Below are positions 44,098 through 53,913 of a stretch of DNA of 64,000 nt, piece by piece. A model generated the notes under the pieces. That model was given only the letters and a program-made list of their open reading frames with translations. It searched no databases and was not told the origin of the DNA. The stretch lies in the NCBI GenBank assembly GCA_000989955.1, contig LBTE01000006.1, positions 183,944 to 247,943 on the forward strand, given 5' to 3'. The DNA is from a candidate division TM6 bacterium GW2011_GWF2_37_49 (GTDB taxonomy: Bacteria; Babelota; Babeliae; Babelales; RVW-14). Both the position numbers and the translations under genes were made by a program. Each line of letters opens with the position of its first letter. Positions within the stretch are counted from its first letter, which is position 1.

Positions 44098-46635
44098 CTA
44101 TTTTCCACAACAATGTTTAAATTTTTTGCCTGAACCGCATGGACATTGCTCATTTCTTCCAACTTTTGGAGCTGCACGCTTTGCTGGCTGAGGCCTGGAT
44201 GTTTCGTCCGCCCCACCAAGCTGCAATGAATCCAGCTCTTTTTCTTTTTCTTCTTCTATTTCTTCGATTAATTGTATTGTTGATTCATCCGGACGCATCT
44301 TAAATATTCTTTGAACAATATCCCACTTAATTTCACCGATCATTTTTTGAAACTCAATGAACGATTCACGCTTATACTCGATTAATGGGTTCTTTTGACC
44401 ATAACCACGTAATCCAATGCCTTCTTTGAGATGATCAATATTTAAAAGATGCAACTTCCAAGCGTGATCAATAGTTTCAAGCAAAATCCACTTTTCGGCA
44501 CGCTCAACAAGTTCTGGTTTGAGCATACCCCTAAACTGTTCGTATTTATAAATCAAAAATTCGATTATTGAGGTTTCAAAATCCTCAGTGGCTCGCTGTC
44601 TAAACTCTAGCGAGGCGAAACTCGCTGTTTCTAGGCCTGTCAGCTTCTCTATGGATTCAACAATTGCTTGACGTTCATCTTCAGAAAGTCTGCCGTTGGG
44701 AGAATGTATCTCAAATAAACTATGAACAACATCTGATATCATATCCTTGATCAAGCCCATTGTTTGCTCGCCACCTTCAAGAATATTACGACGGTAACTG
44801 TAAATAACTCCTCGCTGCTGATTCATTACATCGTCGTATTCGATCAGGTGTTTACGAATATCAAAGTTATGCTTTTCAACCTTTTCTTGAGCCTTTTCAA
44901 TGCTTCTTGAAACAAGGCCATGCTCGATACTTTCGCCTTTCTTCATACCAATGCGTTCCATGGTCTTTTTCAAGCGTTCACCGCCAAAAATTCTCATTAA
45001 ATCATCTTCAAGCGATATATAAAATTTTGAGGATCCAGGATCGCCTTGACGTCCTGCTCGACCGCGCAGCTGATTATCAATTCGACGGCTTTCATGCCTT
45101 TCTGTACCAATAATCCTTAATCCGCCAGCTTTAACTACACCTTCACCAAGCTTAATATCTGTACCACGGCCAGCCATATTTGTTGCTATCGTTAATTTGT
45201 GCAATTCACCAGCTTCTTTAACAATTTCTGCTTCACGTTCGTGTTGTTTGGCATTCAAAACATTATGTGGAATACCAGCCTGCTTCAATAAATGGCTCAA
45301 ATATTCCGAAGCTTCAATTGATATTGTACCGATAAGTACAGGCTGACCACGCTTATAACACTCTTTAATATCATCGATAACTGCGCTATATTTATCTTCA
45401 CGAGTCAAAAAAATGATATCTGCTTGATCGGTTCTAATCATCGGCTTGTTGGTTGGTATAACAACAACAGCAAGTTTGTAAATCTTCCAAAATTCGGCAG
45501 CTTCTGTCTCCGCTGTGCCAGTCATACCTGCAAGCTTTTTGTAAAGACGAAAATAGTTCTGCAGCGTGATTGTTGCAAGCGTCTGGTTCTCGCGTTCGAC
45601 TTTAACGTTTTCTTTGGCTTCAAGCGCTTGGTGCAATCCATCACTGTACCGTCTGCCTGGCAAAATTCTTCCGGTAAATTCGTCAACAATCAACACCTCT
45701 CCCTCTCTGACAACGTAATCAACGTCGATCTTGAAAAGTGTGTTGGCCTTGAGAGCCTGCGTTACGTGATGCAATATCAGTATGTTTTCTGGTGCGTAAA
45801 GATTTTCTACTTTAAAAAAGCTTTCTATTTTATCTACGCCAGATTCTGTCAATTGCACAGATCTTTCTTTTTCATCAATCTCATAATTTTCTTTGCGCAA
45901 ATCAAGTATGGCTCTGTTAGCCTCTTGATATAAATTGCTACCTTTTTCACTCGGCCCAGAGATGATAAGCGGCGTTCTAGCTTCGTCAATTAATATTGAG
46001 TCGGCTTCGTCGACAATTGCAAAGTGTAATTCACGCTGAACCAGTTCATCCAGAGAAAATTTCATGTTATCGCGCAGATAATCAAAGCCGTATTCATTGT
46101 TTGTGCCATAGGTTATGTCGGCGTTGTAAGTCTTTTTGCGCTCTTCATCTTCCATGTAATTTTGGATTGCGCCAACTTCAAGACCGAGGTGGTTGAATAT
46201 TGGGCTCATCAATTCAGCCTGGTAGCGGGCCAGATAGTCGTTGACGGTTACCAGATGAGCACCCTTGCCGGTCAATGCATTGAGATAAAGCGGCAAAGTA
46301 GCAACAAGAGTTTTACCTTCACCAGTTTTCATTTCTGCTATTCGGCCCTCGTGCAGAACAATTCCACCAATCAACTGAACATCAAAGTGTCGCTCATTGC
46401 GTTTGCGCTTACTGGTTTCGCGAACTACGGCAAATGCCTCTGGCAAAATGCTGTCCAGATGCTCACCACGAGCAATACGCTCTCTAAATTCATTTGTTTT
46501 CAAAGTTAACTGATCATCTTCAAGCAGCGATATCAAGGGCTCGAAATCATTAATTTTGGCCACAATTGGTTGAATGCGTTTCAACTCACGCTCGTTTTTT
46601 GTTCCAAATATTTTAGCTAAAATTTGTGTAATCAT
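44098..46635 (-). CDS. secA: Preprotein translocase ATPase SecA
   Basis: Motor of the Sec pathway, feeding unfolded proteins through SecYEG. Motor motifs are intact: Walker [19 protein letters not shown]-box [30 protein letters not shown], the second helicase domain with [12 protein letters not shown] and [13 protein letters not shown], then wing and scaffold domains. The C-terminus keeps the zinc-binding SEC-C motif ([13 protein letters not shown]) preceded by a flexible linker. At 845 residues it is a normal length. The many signal peptides in this window fit a Sec-dependent exporter. Confidence 0.97.
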   Translation of the reverse strand: MITQILAKIFGTKNERELKRIQPIVAKINDFEPLISLLEDDQLTLKTNEFRERIARGEHLDSILPEAFAVVRETSKRKRNERHFDVQLIGGIVLHEGRIAEMKTGEGKTLVATLPLYLNALTGKGAHLVTVNDYLARYQAELMSPIFNHLGLEVGAIQNYMEDEERKKTYNADITYGTNNEYGFDYLRDNMKFSLDELVQRELHFAIVDEADSILIDEARTPLIISGPSEKGSNLYQEANRAILDLRKENYEIDEKERSVQLTESGVDKIESFFKVENLYAPENILILHHVTQALKANTLFKIDVDYVVREGEVLIVDEFTGRILPGRRYSDGLHQALEAKENVKVERENQTLATITLQNYFRLYKKLAGMTGTAETEAAEFWKIYKLAVVVIPTNKPMIRTDQADIIFLTREDKYSAVIDDIKECYKRGQPVLIGTISIEASEYLSHLLKQAGIPHNVLNAKQHEREAEIVKEAGELHKLTIATNMAGRGTDIKLGEGVVKAGGLRIIGTERHESRRIDNQLRGRAGRQGDPGSSKFYISLEDDLMRIFGGERLKKTMERIGMKKGESIEHGLVSRSIEKAQEKVEKHNFDIRKHLIEYDDVMNQQRGVIYSYRRNILEGGEQTMGLIKDMISDVVHSLFEIHSPNGRLSEDERQAIVESIEKLTGLETASFASLEFRQRATEDFETSIIEFLIYKYEQFRGMLKPELVERAEKWILLETIDHAWKLHLLNIDHLKEGIGLRGYGQKNPLIEYKRESFIEFQKMIGEIKWDIVQRIFKMRPDESTIQLIEEIEEEKEKELDSLQLGGADETSRPQPAKRAAPKVGRNEQCPCGSGKKFKHCCGK

Positions 46636-46790
46636 AAATTAAATCCTAACATTAAACGTTGTTTTGAAATCATAATTTAACATAAATATAGTAGTAAATA
46701 AAAGTTTTTAAATAAGTTTGGCATGAACCAACAGCTTTAATAGATTCGGTCGGCGATTTAAGCAAATACTACTCACAAACATTGACAGAA

Positions 46791-46967
46791 TATACGCATT
46801 CAGACCAAGGGACACTTTTTACACTTTTTTCCAAATTTATTCCGCAGCCAGCTCCAGATCAGTCACGGCAGCCCGCATCTAAAAATTTGTCATTTCATTG
46901 TCAGTGCTGATGAATTCAAGTCTCGCTGTGATAATGGTTGATGTATGGGCCTAAAAATAATGGTTTT
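46791..46967 (-). repeat. Intergenic repeat, C-type copy 2
   Basis: In the 428-bp gap between secA and comEC, downstream of comEC in its sense. It links the families: GCTCCAGATC...GCAGCCCGCATC matches A-type copies, and CATCTAAAAATTTGTCATTTC...GCTGATGAA...GATGTAT matches B- and other C-type copies. The remaining parts (46636-46790 and 46968-47063) are AT-rich with no feature I can support. Confidence 0.72.
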
Positions 46968-47063
46968 GACGATACTTAAAACTTCGAATACTTTAAACTT
47001 AAATCATAAGTCTATGTATATCAATGAATATAGTTCTTTTGACTCTTATGTTGAATTTCAATT

Positions 47064-48182
47064 TCACAAATAACGAAGAGCCCATGATAACGCGAATGTC
47101 AGACCAAACGAAAGCTGAAAATCTAGAAAAAATAACTGTATCGGATTAAATATTAAGATAAGTAAACAGACGACTGAAAGCAGATGTAGAAAGTGTGTTT
47201 GTAGGTCAAATAATTTGCCGCCTTCCATCAACAAAAATACATAAAATGCCCTAATGAATGGGATACTTGACCAAGAAAGCAATTTATAAACCATACAAAG
47301 CAAAATTAATAAAAGTCGCTTCCAATTCATCCGGATTGGAATACAGCGAAATAAAAAAGTCCAAATCAAGATAAAAAAGACGATGTGAAGGCCTGACCTT
47401 GCTAGATAATGCGAAAGTCCCCAGTAATTGAATGTTTCGCGCATCTGCAAGATTTCAGTTTGCTGAGTGTTTCCCAAAAAAATCAGCGCAAAATAAGTAA
47501 ATGTTTGTTCATCCATTTTATCGCGTAGATCATTATATATTCCTGTTTTTATCTTCCAAAGCCATCTTTGCCAACATCGTTCAGGTCTGTCAATAATCTT
47601 AAGATCATTATTTTTTGTTAAAAAAACAGACGACAAAAAACCTTCTTTACAAAGATAATCGTGAAATGACTTGTTGCCAGATAGGTTGAGGTTATCCATT
47701 TTTTTGATTTTAACATTGCTTAATTCGATAATATCGCCGACTTGGACATCGGTATTGAACATTGAATAACAAATTAGCGAAAAATTTACGACCGAAGCCT
47801 TTGATTCAGCAATTTTTTCTACATCGATATAAAAAATTTCGGCCACGTCCAATTTGCTTTTTTTAGGCAAAATATTTTTATCCGATACCCTGGCAACTAT
47901 CGTCATATTTTGGTCGCAAAGCGCGTTAAATGTTCTTTTGTATGAGTTTTTTTGCAATGAATAGCAAAAAGCCCCCAAAATAAAAAATGTTGCGAATGTG
48001 GTATATTTTACAAAATTTGAAAACTTGTTTTTTATGACAAACATAAGCAATGCAAGGCACAAAATACATAAAGAAGGTGTCAAAAAATAAATTGAAGCTT
48101 TGATGAGTGATTGGCAATAAATCCCGGCTACAAAACATAAAAGTGGCAAAAGAATTGGCGTTGTATTTTTAATTTTATTCAT
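47064..48182 (-). CDS. comEC: ComEC/Rec2-like competence protein, truncated
   Basis: ComEC forms the inner-membrane channel for DNA uptake. These 372 residues contain the N-terminal membrane segments with the soluble DUF4131-type domain (about 70-200) and only the beginning of the competence channel domain, with WGLSHYLARSGLHIVFF, IPFIRAFYVFLL and DFQLSFGLTFALSW. Typical ComEC has about 700-800 residues and a C-terminal metallo-beta-lactamase-like domain; both the rest of the channel and that domain are missing, and stops occur in the following frame. Start overlaps yajC by 8 bp. It may be a decayed gene or a minimal variant. Confidence 0.78.
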   Translation of the reverse strand: MNKIKNTTPILLPLLCFVAGIYCQSLIKASIYFLTPSLCILCLALLMFVIKNKFSNFVKYTTFATFFILGAFCYSLQKNSYKRTFNALCDQNMTIVARVSDKNILPKKSKLDVAEIFYIDVEKIAESKASVVNFSLICYSMFNTDVQVGDIIELSNVKIKKMDNLNLSGNKSFHDYLCKEGFLSSVFLTKNNDLKIIDRPERCWQRWLWKIKTGIYNDLRDKMDEQTFTYFALIFLGNTQQTEILQMRETFNYWGLSHYLARSGLHIVFFILIWTFLFRCIPIRMNWKRLLLILLCMVYKLLSWSSIPFIRAFYVFLLMEGGKLFDLQTHFLHLLSVVCLLILIFNPIQLFFLDFQLSFGLTFALSWALRYL

Positions 48183-48471
48183 TCAAAGCCTTAACTGATA
48201 GCCTCAAAATTTCGACCTTGAGCCCATCTTTTTGCTCAACAATTAATGTTTTGTTAAAAACCAAAATAACAGTTCCAGATATTCCTGAGTGTGTTATAAT
48301 TTTGACCCCAGGCTTCAATTTATTTTTTATAAAAGATAGTTGCCTACGTTGCGATTTGGCAGGTATCATGATTAAGCTGTAAAAAGTTAAAAATACGCTT
48401 AGCGCAATTAAAATCAGTGGACAGGCTTTGATGATGCTGGAGTATAATAAAAAGCAAAAAGTGGCACACAT
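48175..48471 (-). CDS. yajC: YajC-like Sec translocase auxiliary subunit
   Basis: 98 residues: a short N-terminal membrane helix (ACPLILIALSVFLTFYSLIMI), then the YajC cytoplasmic signature PAKSQRRQLSFIKNKLKPGVKIITHSGISGTV with the conserved G...THSGISGTV turn, and a beta-strand tail. YajC associates with SecDF. ATG 48471 is preferred; a TTG at 48507 would add 12 residues. It is followed by comEC with overlap, an unusual pairing, and is divergent from eno. Confidence 0.8.
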   Translation of the reverse strand: MCATFCFLLYSSIIKACPLILIALSVFLTFYSLIMIPAKSQRRQLSFIKNKLKPGVKIITHSGISGTVILVFNKTLIVEQKDGLKVEILRLSVKALNE

Positions 48472-48569
48472 TGTTATGACTTCGTCAAATTGTAGTAATT
48501 TTAACAATTTTTAATAAATACAGCTTGAATGATGAATTTTATCAAAATTTTACAAAGGGTAAAGTAAAT

Positions 48570-49817
48570 ATGAAGATTAAAGGCTTATATGCAAGAGAAA
48601 TACTTGATTCGTTGGGTAATCCGACTATTGAATGTGTTTTAACACTTGAAAATGGGGTGCAGATAAAATCTAGCGTTCCATCGGGTACTTCAGTAGGTAA
48701 ATATGAGGCATTCGAGTTGAGTGATGGCAACAGGGGGCGATATCTTGGAAAAGGAGTCTTAAAGGCTATCGAAAACATTGAAACAATAATTAAGCCAGCA
48801 ATTATAGGTAAAACACCAAACATCATCGAAATGGACCATTTAATAATAGAATTGGATGGTACGCCCAATAAATCTAAATTGGGTGCAAATGCAACACTTG
48901 CTGCAAGTATCGTTGTTACAAGGGCCCAAGCTATGGATTGTGGGCTTCCTCTTTTTAAATTTATCAATAACGCGTTTGAGGTGGGCAAATTATCTCTTCC
49001 TGTCTGCATGTTTAATGTGTTGAATGGTGGAGTTCATGCGGATAACGGGGTATCGTTTCAAGAATTTATGATAAGGCCAAAAAATTTTAAAACATTGTGT
49101 GAGGTTATTGAATGTGCTGCTACAATTTACCACACATTGCGTAAAATTCTTTTAAAAGACGGGCTAAACGTAGGCGTTGGTCATGAAGGAGGCTTTGCTC
49201 CGATATTGTCAACAGATGAAAACAAGGTGCATTGTTTTCTAAATTATTTAAATAAAGCTATAGAAGCCGCCGGTTTTTCTTTAGACTCGGTTGATATTTG
49301 CTTGGATGTAGCATCATCAGAATTTTTTGATGAATGTAAAAATGGGTACATAATTGATAATAAGTTTTTATCAAGTGACGAATTGGTCGATTTATACGTA
49401 AGTTTGGTAAATAAATATCCAATTCATTCGATTGAAGACGGAATGGCTGAAGATGATTGGGTTGGCTGGGAGACATTAACTCAAAAATTGGGAAACAAGA
49501 TTCAGCTTGTTGGTGACGATGTTTTTGTTACAAACATTCATCGTATAAAAAAGGGGGTTGAGCTTGGAGTTGCAAACTCCGTTTTAATAAAACCCAACCA
49601 AATAGGAACAGTTTCAGAGACAATTCAAGCAATTAAATTTTGCAAAAAAAATAATTATTCTACTGTTATTTCTCACAGATCTGGTGAAACAAATGATTCA
49701 TTCATTGCGGATCTTGCTGTAGGAACTGGGGCAGGGCAAATCAAAGCTGGAGCTCCGTGCCGAGGCGAACGCGTTGCTAAATACAATCGATTAATGGAAA
49801 TAGGTGAGCTGTTTTAA
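48570..49817 (+). CDS. eno: Enolase
   Basis: Converts 2-phosphoglycerate to phosphoenolpyruvate. 415 residues from ATG 48570, with AAAGGG upstream; an ORF start at 48525 lacks support. Family motifs: REILDSLGNPTIE, NVLNGGVHADNGVSFQEFMI, LDVASSEFFDE (metal Asp), SIEDGMAEDDWVGW (Glu), VGDDVFVTN (Asp), LIKPNQIGT (catalytic Lys) and SHRSGET...GAGQIKAGAPCRGERVAKYN (second Lys). Small departures are GVGHEGGFAP, where most enolases have DEGG, and a Pro in IKPNQIG where Val is usual. Active-site Glu and Lys residues remain, so it is probably functional. Confidence 0.95.
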   Translation: MKIKGLYAREILDSLGNPTIECVLTLENGVQIKSSVPSGTSVGKYEAFELSDGNRGRYLGKGVLKAIENIETIIKPAIIGKTPNIIEMDHLIIELDGTPNKSKLGANATLAASIVVTRAQAMDCGLPLFKFINNAFEVGKLSLPVCMFNVLNGGVHADNGVSFQEFMIRPKNFKTLCEVIECAATIYHTLRKILLKDGLNVGVGHEGGFAPILSTDENKVHCFLNYLNKAIEAAGFSLDSVDICLDVASSEFFDECKNGYIIDNKFLSSDELVDLYVSLVNKYPIHSIEDGMAEDDWVGWETLTQKLGNKIQLVGDDVFVTNIHRIKKGVELGVANSVLIKPNQIGTVSETIQAIKFCKKNNYSTVISHRSGETNDSFIADLAVGTGAGQIKAGAPCRGERVAKYNRLMEIGELF

Positions 49818-49901
49818 AGATTGACGTAAAAAATGAAACGCGCTAGGCTATCAAAAGAAGGTTTTTTTTAAAATAGAGCAAATTTTTTGTTGGAGAAAAA
49901 T

Positions 49902-50468
49902 ATGAAAAAAATTGTATCATCTGCTTTCGTTATTTCGATTATGTGTTCATCTCTTGCTGCTACAGCCCTGGAAACGGTTGTGTTTGATGCTCCCAAGCTT
50001 CTTCAAGAGTCAAAAGAAGGCAAAATATTCGCAGAAAACGTAAATAAAAAAGTTGCCTCATTTCAAGAATTTGCAAAAAGCTCATACGAAAAAATAGCTG
50101 CTATGCAAAAAGATCTTGATTCAAAGGCAAGTGTTTTGAGCAAAGAAGCTGTTCAAGAAAAAATAGAGGCAATCGGACAAAAGAAAAAAGACTTAGACAG
50201 AACTTTGAATGATAAAAAAGATGAAATTGAAAAAAATATAGAAAAAGAAAAGTCAAAGCTTGGACAAAAATTCATGGGAATTGCAAAAACATTATTTGAT
50301 AAAGAAGGTTGGGGGCTCTTGCTTGAAAAAAATATGCCTGGTGTCGTTTGTGTTGCTGATGGAAAAGATATCACAAGCAAGTTGATAATTGCTGTAAATG
50401 AAGAGTTCGATAATAATAAACAAAAAACAGCAACAAAATCATCAACTAAAAAAGTTGTTAAGGCCTAG
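49902..50468 (+). CDS. Skp/OmpH-family periplasmic chaperone
   Basis: 188 residues: a signal peptide (about 1-25), then a beta-strand TVVFDAPKLLQESKEGK and a long charged coiled coil (about 50-135, KKKDLDRTLNDKKDEIEKNI) ending with a strand (VVCVADGKDITSKLI). This is the Skp tentacle plan; Skp shuttles outer-membrane proteins to BamA. ATG 49902 is chosen because GGAG lies 7 nt upstream. Location directly before lpxD repeats the common skp-lpxD order of diderm bacteria. BamD is encoded at 39339. Confidence 0.85.
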   Translation: MKKIVSSAFVISIMCSSLAATALETVVFDAPKLLQESKEGKIFAENVNKKVASFQEFAKSSYEKIAAMQKDLDSKASVLSKEAVQEKIEAIGQKKKDLDRTLNDKKDEIEKNIEKEKSKLGQKFMGIAKTLFDKEGWGLLLEKNMPGVVCVADGKDITSKLIIAVNEEFDNNKQKTATKSSTKKVVKA

Positions 50469-50485
50469 TATTTAAGGGCTATTAA

Positions 50486-51553
50486 ATGGATGTTAATTTA
50501 ACTTTAAGTAAAATTGCAGAGATTGTCGGCGGAAATTTGCATTCCGCCGATTCTCTTTTTGTAGTTAAAAATATTTCATCATTAGAAAAAGCAACTGATC
50601 AAGACTTAGCAATAATTCTTGATCGTGGAGATGCATCAGTTTTTGATTCTGTGAGCAAAGAAAAAATTAAGGCATCGAAAGCTTGGTGTTTTTTAACAAA
50701 CACAGCAGACTTTTTTGCTGAAGAAAATTACATTCTTGTCAAAGATTCAACGCTTGCATTTCAGCTACTTGTTAATTATTTAAAAAAAATTGAGTTGCAA
50801 AAAAATATTCCATCTGTCATATCTTCAGGCGCTGTAGTACATCCAACAGCAATTATAGGCATGGGATCAAAAATAGGTCGTGGTACGCAAATTGAAGCAC
50901 AGGTTTTTGTTGGAACAAATTGCGTAATTGGCAGCGATGTAACGCTTTATCCAGGCGTAAAAATACTTGATGGCTGCATTGTCGGCGATAGCTCGATAAT
51001 CCATTCAGGAACCGTTATTGGCTCGGATGGATTTGGCTACAAAATTACAAAACTTGGCATGATAAAAATTCCTCAAATTGGCATAGTTAGAGTTGGTAAA
51101 TTTGTTGAAATTGGGGCAAACTGCACAATTGATCGCGCAGCATTTGATGAAACTATTATAGGTGATGGTGTAAAGATGGATAATCTTGTTCACATTGCAC
51201 ACAATGTAAAAATAGGTGCAAGTACGGCAATTTTAGCGCAAACTGGCATAGCTGGTAGCGTTACAATTGGTGTTGGCTGTCAGATTGGCGGGCAGGTTGC
51301 AATCAAAAATGATACCAAAATTGGCGATGGCGTAAAAATTGTAAGTAAAAGTGTTGTAATGAACGACTTAGAAGATGGGGCAATTGTTTGTGGCATTCCA
51401 GCTATATCTTTTACTAAGTGGAAGCGAATATCGGTTATAGTAAGCAGATTGCCAGAGCTTGTTAAATCGTTTGAATCGGCTAAACACATGTTTCAAAATG
51501 CTGGCAAAAATAGACCATGGTATCTAAGGATATTTAATATTTTTAAAAAGTAA
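50486..51553 (+). CDS. lpxD: UDP-3-O-acylglucosamine N-acyltransferase LpxD
   Basis: Third step of lipid A synthesis, adding the N-linked acyl chain. An N-terminal uridine-binding domain (about 1-100) is followed by a left-handed beta-helix of hexapeptide repeats (about 105-310). The catalytic histidine is in [12 protein letters not shown], and the family-typical [23 protein letters not shown] and GQVAIKND follow. A C-terminal helix is present ([18 protein letters not shown]). At 355 residues it is standard. No other lpx genes are in the window. The 17-bp spacing after skp suggests cotranscription. Confidence 0.95.
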   Translation: MDVNLTLSKIAEIVGGNLHSADSLFVVKNISSLEKATDQDLAIILDRGDASVFDSVSKEKIKASKAWCFLTNTADFFAEENYILVKDSTLAFQLLVNYLKKIELQKNIPSVISSGAVVHPTAIIGMGSKIGRGTQIEAQVFVGTNCVIGSDVTLYPGVKILDGCIVGDSSIIHSGTVIGSDGFGYKITKLGMIKIPQIGIVRVGKFVEIGANCTIDRAAFDETIIGDGVKMDNLVHIAHNVKIGASTAILAQTGIAGSVTIGVGCQIGGQVAIKNDTKIGDGVKIVSKSVVMNDLEDGAIVCGIPAISFTKWKRISVIVSRLPELVKSFESAKHMFQNAGKNRPWYLRIFNIFKK

Positions 51554-51583
51554 GGACCGATTGTTAAAACGGTGTAGGTTGAA

Positions 51584-52132
51584 ATGGTTAATCAAAATTT
51601 AAAATTTGATATAAAAAACATAAAAGCAATTATTGGCCTTGGCAACCCTGGACCAGGCTATTACAAGACCCGCCATAGCATTGGATTCAGAGTTGTTGAC
51701 GAGATGGCTACAATGTTTAATGCCTCCTTCAGCGCATCCGAAGATAAAGAATATTGTCAGATAAAAAATGAAGAATTAAACGTTTATCTTTTAAAACCGC
51801 TCACATTTATGAATAGTTCCGGAAAGGTATTGACTTTTCTTCAAAAAAAAGGAGTTAAATCTGACGAAATTTTAGTGATTCACGACGAACTTGAGCGAAA
51901 ATTTGACGACATAAGCTTAAAATTTGGAGGTAGCGCAAAGGGGCACAACGGGCTGAAGTCGATTATTGATTTTGGTGGACCAGACTTTTGGCGATTGCGT
52001 TTTGGCATAGGTCGGCCCGATGATAAGGCCAATGTCAGTACCTACGTTCTTTCATATTTTTCAAAAGACGAAGAAAATCAAATTTCATCGTTAATTAATC
52101 AAGCTATAAATTTGATTTTGCAAGGCGGATAA
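51584..52132 (+). CDS. pth: Peptidyl-tRNA hydrolase
   Basis: Releases peptide from prematurely dropped peptidyl-tRNA. 182 residues with IIGLGNPGPGYYKTRHSIGF (catalytic His in TRHS), KPLTFMNSSGK, the Asp in IHDELERKFDD (HDDLD in most relatives), KFGGSAKGHNGLKSI and FWRLRFGIGRP. A short N-terminal extension of about 12 residues precedes the core. It is last gene of the eno-skp-lpxD-pth series on the plus strand, 30 bp after lpxD. Confidence 0.94.
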   Translation: MVNQNLKFDIKNIKAIIGLGNPGPGYYKTRHSIGFRVVDEMATMFNASFSASEDKEYCQIKNEELNVYLLKPLTFMNSSGKVLTFLQKKGVKSDEILVIHDELERKFDDISLKFGGSAKGHNGLKSIIDFGGPDFWRLRFGIGRPDDKANVSTYVLSYFSKDEENQISSLINQAINLILQGG

Positions 52133-52151
52133 TATCTCAGTATTGAATCTA

Positions 52152-52414
52152 ATACCATTCCGAGTTGTTAAAGTACCTAAAATAAAGCTTTTTGCGTTTG
52201 GTTGTAAATCTACGATTGGAAGCTAGCTGTAAATAGCAGTGGCATTTTTCCTTATTTTGAACAAGCCACATCCAATCGCACGTTGCTGGCGGGGTCTAAA
52301 AAATTGTAATTTTCTTTGTAGCTCTGATGAATAGCCGCATGCGAGAAGCCATGGTCGATGTATCAATCTGCCTATGCATGTTTTGACATGGCGCAATGTT
52401 TGGTAGATTTTAAA
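52152..52414 (-). repeat. Intergenic repeat, B-type copy 4
   Basis: About 263 bp, between the convergent pth and beta-propeller genes. It overlaps the latter's stop codon by a few bases, and the block TTTGGTAGATTTTAAA runs into the coding end. It shares all B-type blocks, and its left edge (CCGAGTTGTTAAAGTACC) is the most complete. Confidence 0.88.
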
Positions 52415-53690
52415 TATTTTTTACAAAAACCAAGCCATTCGCTGTTCCGAAAGCTATCATTTGTTGTATTGCTGCGCACGAAATGTAAATGTCTGGCAAA
52501 TTGTCAAGGCGAGTCAATGCTTTATTAACGATGTTAAACGTATAAACATTTGATCCTGAGGCCTTGTGTCGATATTTGGGAGGCACAGACTTTCCAGAAA
52601 TTTCGTAGTTATCATGAACTATTAAAACCGTTTCAGGATTTAACCATTCTACAGAGAGATTTTTTATTGGCGTTGGGCTGTGAATTATTTGCGATGCTTC
52701 TATTTCATGCACAAGATTAAGTACATTCAATTCAATTGTGCAAGGATCTTGTTTTGCTACCTGAGCAATTACAATGACTGGAGTTAAAATTAAGCTTGGT
52801 GGATTCCATTTTATTATGCTAAATAAGGCTGATCTAGGCACAAAATTGGGCTGACTTACCGTTTGGTTCGGTTGATAAATTGAAAGATATGAAGCTTTGT
52901 TGGGGCTCTGATCAATCCAATTAACCAAACGATATACGCTTAAATCTTCACCTGAAAAAGCTATTGTATTATCAAACGGGCAGCAAGAAATACCGTTTAT
53001 AGTGATGCCTCCGTTGTCAAATTTATAACAAGCAACAAGTTCTAGTGGATGCTCTGATTCCTCATTAAGTTTAAGAATAAAAATTAGGCCAAAGATACGT
53101 GAACCGACATCATTTGAATCGGCTCCAATTATTAGGTATTCTCCAACGTTATTCCAAACCATACTATTTATCGTTCCATCAACGTGCAATTCGCCTAAAT
53201 TTTTTACAGTGTTTTCGTCTTGAATTTTGAATAAATTAACATTTCCACTATTGCTGCCTGTTGCCAAAATATATGAGGTATCCCACTTATTTCGCCAATT
53301 ATCCCTCCAGGCCAAAACGTTGATTATGTCGCTGTTGACAAGATAAAGCGGTTGTAATGGTCGAACAATTTGTTTAGGCGTTTGGATAAGTTTTATGATT
53401 GAGTCTTGTGGCCAAATTAAAACGCTTGCAGAAACAATTTCTTTTCTGAAATTGAAGTCGACTACCGTTGCCGCAAGATATTTGCCGTTTTGGGTCCAGG
53501 TTATATCGTTTATTTCCCAAGATACAACTTTTTTATGAGAATTAAATATCGATTTTTGTATAATCTCTGTGAGTGGCTGCCGTATCGAAAAAATAGGCTG
53601 AGTAGCTGCTGGAAGGACTGATTTAAACGTAAGTATGCAAAGACTTAAAATTGTTATTAGAGCCTTACTCGTGTGTGATTGTGAAAGCAT
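52410..53690 (-). CDS. Secreted beta-propeller (WD40-like) protein
   Basis: 426 residues from ATG 53690; GGGA lies 7 nt upstream, and ATG 53702 is a less likely alternative. A signal peptide (LITILSLCILTFKSVLPAA) precedes several WD-like blades, visible as ITWTQNGKYLAATVVD, ILATGSNSGNVNLF, MVWNNVGEYLIIGADS and CPFDNTIAFSGED, each followed by a hydrophobic strand. WD40 propellers bind proteins without enzymatic activity. Being exported, it may act in the envelope or at a host interface, which is inference. No specific subfamily recognised. Confidence 0.75.
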   Translation of the reverse strand: MLSQSHTSKALITILSLCILTFKSVLPAATQPIFSIRQPLTEIIQKSIFNSHKKVVSWEINDITWTQNGKYLAATVVDFNFRKEIVSASVLIWPQDSIIKLIQTPKQIVRPLQPLYLVNSDIINVLAWRDNWRNKWDTSYILATGSNSGNVNLFKIQDENTVKNLGELHVDGTINSMVWNNVGEYLIIGADSNDVGSRIFGLIFILKLNEESEHPLELVACYKFDNGGITINGISCCPFDNTIAFSGEDLSVYRLVNWIDQSPNKASYLSIYQPNQTVSQPNFVPRSALFSIIKWNPPSLILTPVIVIAQVAKQDPCTIELNVLNLVHEIEASQIIHSPTPIKNLSVEWLNPETVLIVHDNYEISGKSVPPKYRHKASGSNVYTFNIVNKALTRLDNLPDIYISCAAIQQMIAFGTANGLVFVKNI

Positions 53691-53913
53691 AATATTTCCC
53701 ATTTTTAATATTTATTTGACGCTGCTGCGTACGATTAGTGCTTTCAATTTATATAAATCATACCTTGTTGTCAAATTCAGAAAATTCGTGTAAATCTTTC
53801 TTTACATTGTTCAACAAATAATTATATTGACAAATTCCTGGATTTGTTTGCGTATTTATAATAGTTTTAGGGTATCGTTTTTGGTTTAATTTTTTAATAT
53901 AAGGTTTTAAGCG

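Noticed and set aside
53827..53862. Sigma-70 promoter TTGACA/TATAAT before the Cys/His-rich membrane protein
   Set aside because: The two hexamers are 24 bp apart, too far for a normal promoter; probably coincidence in AT-rich DNA.
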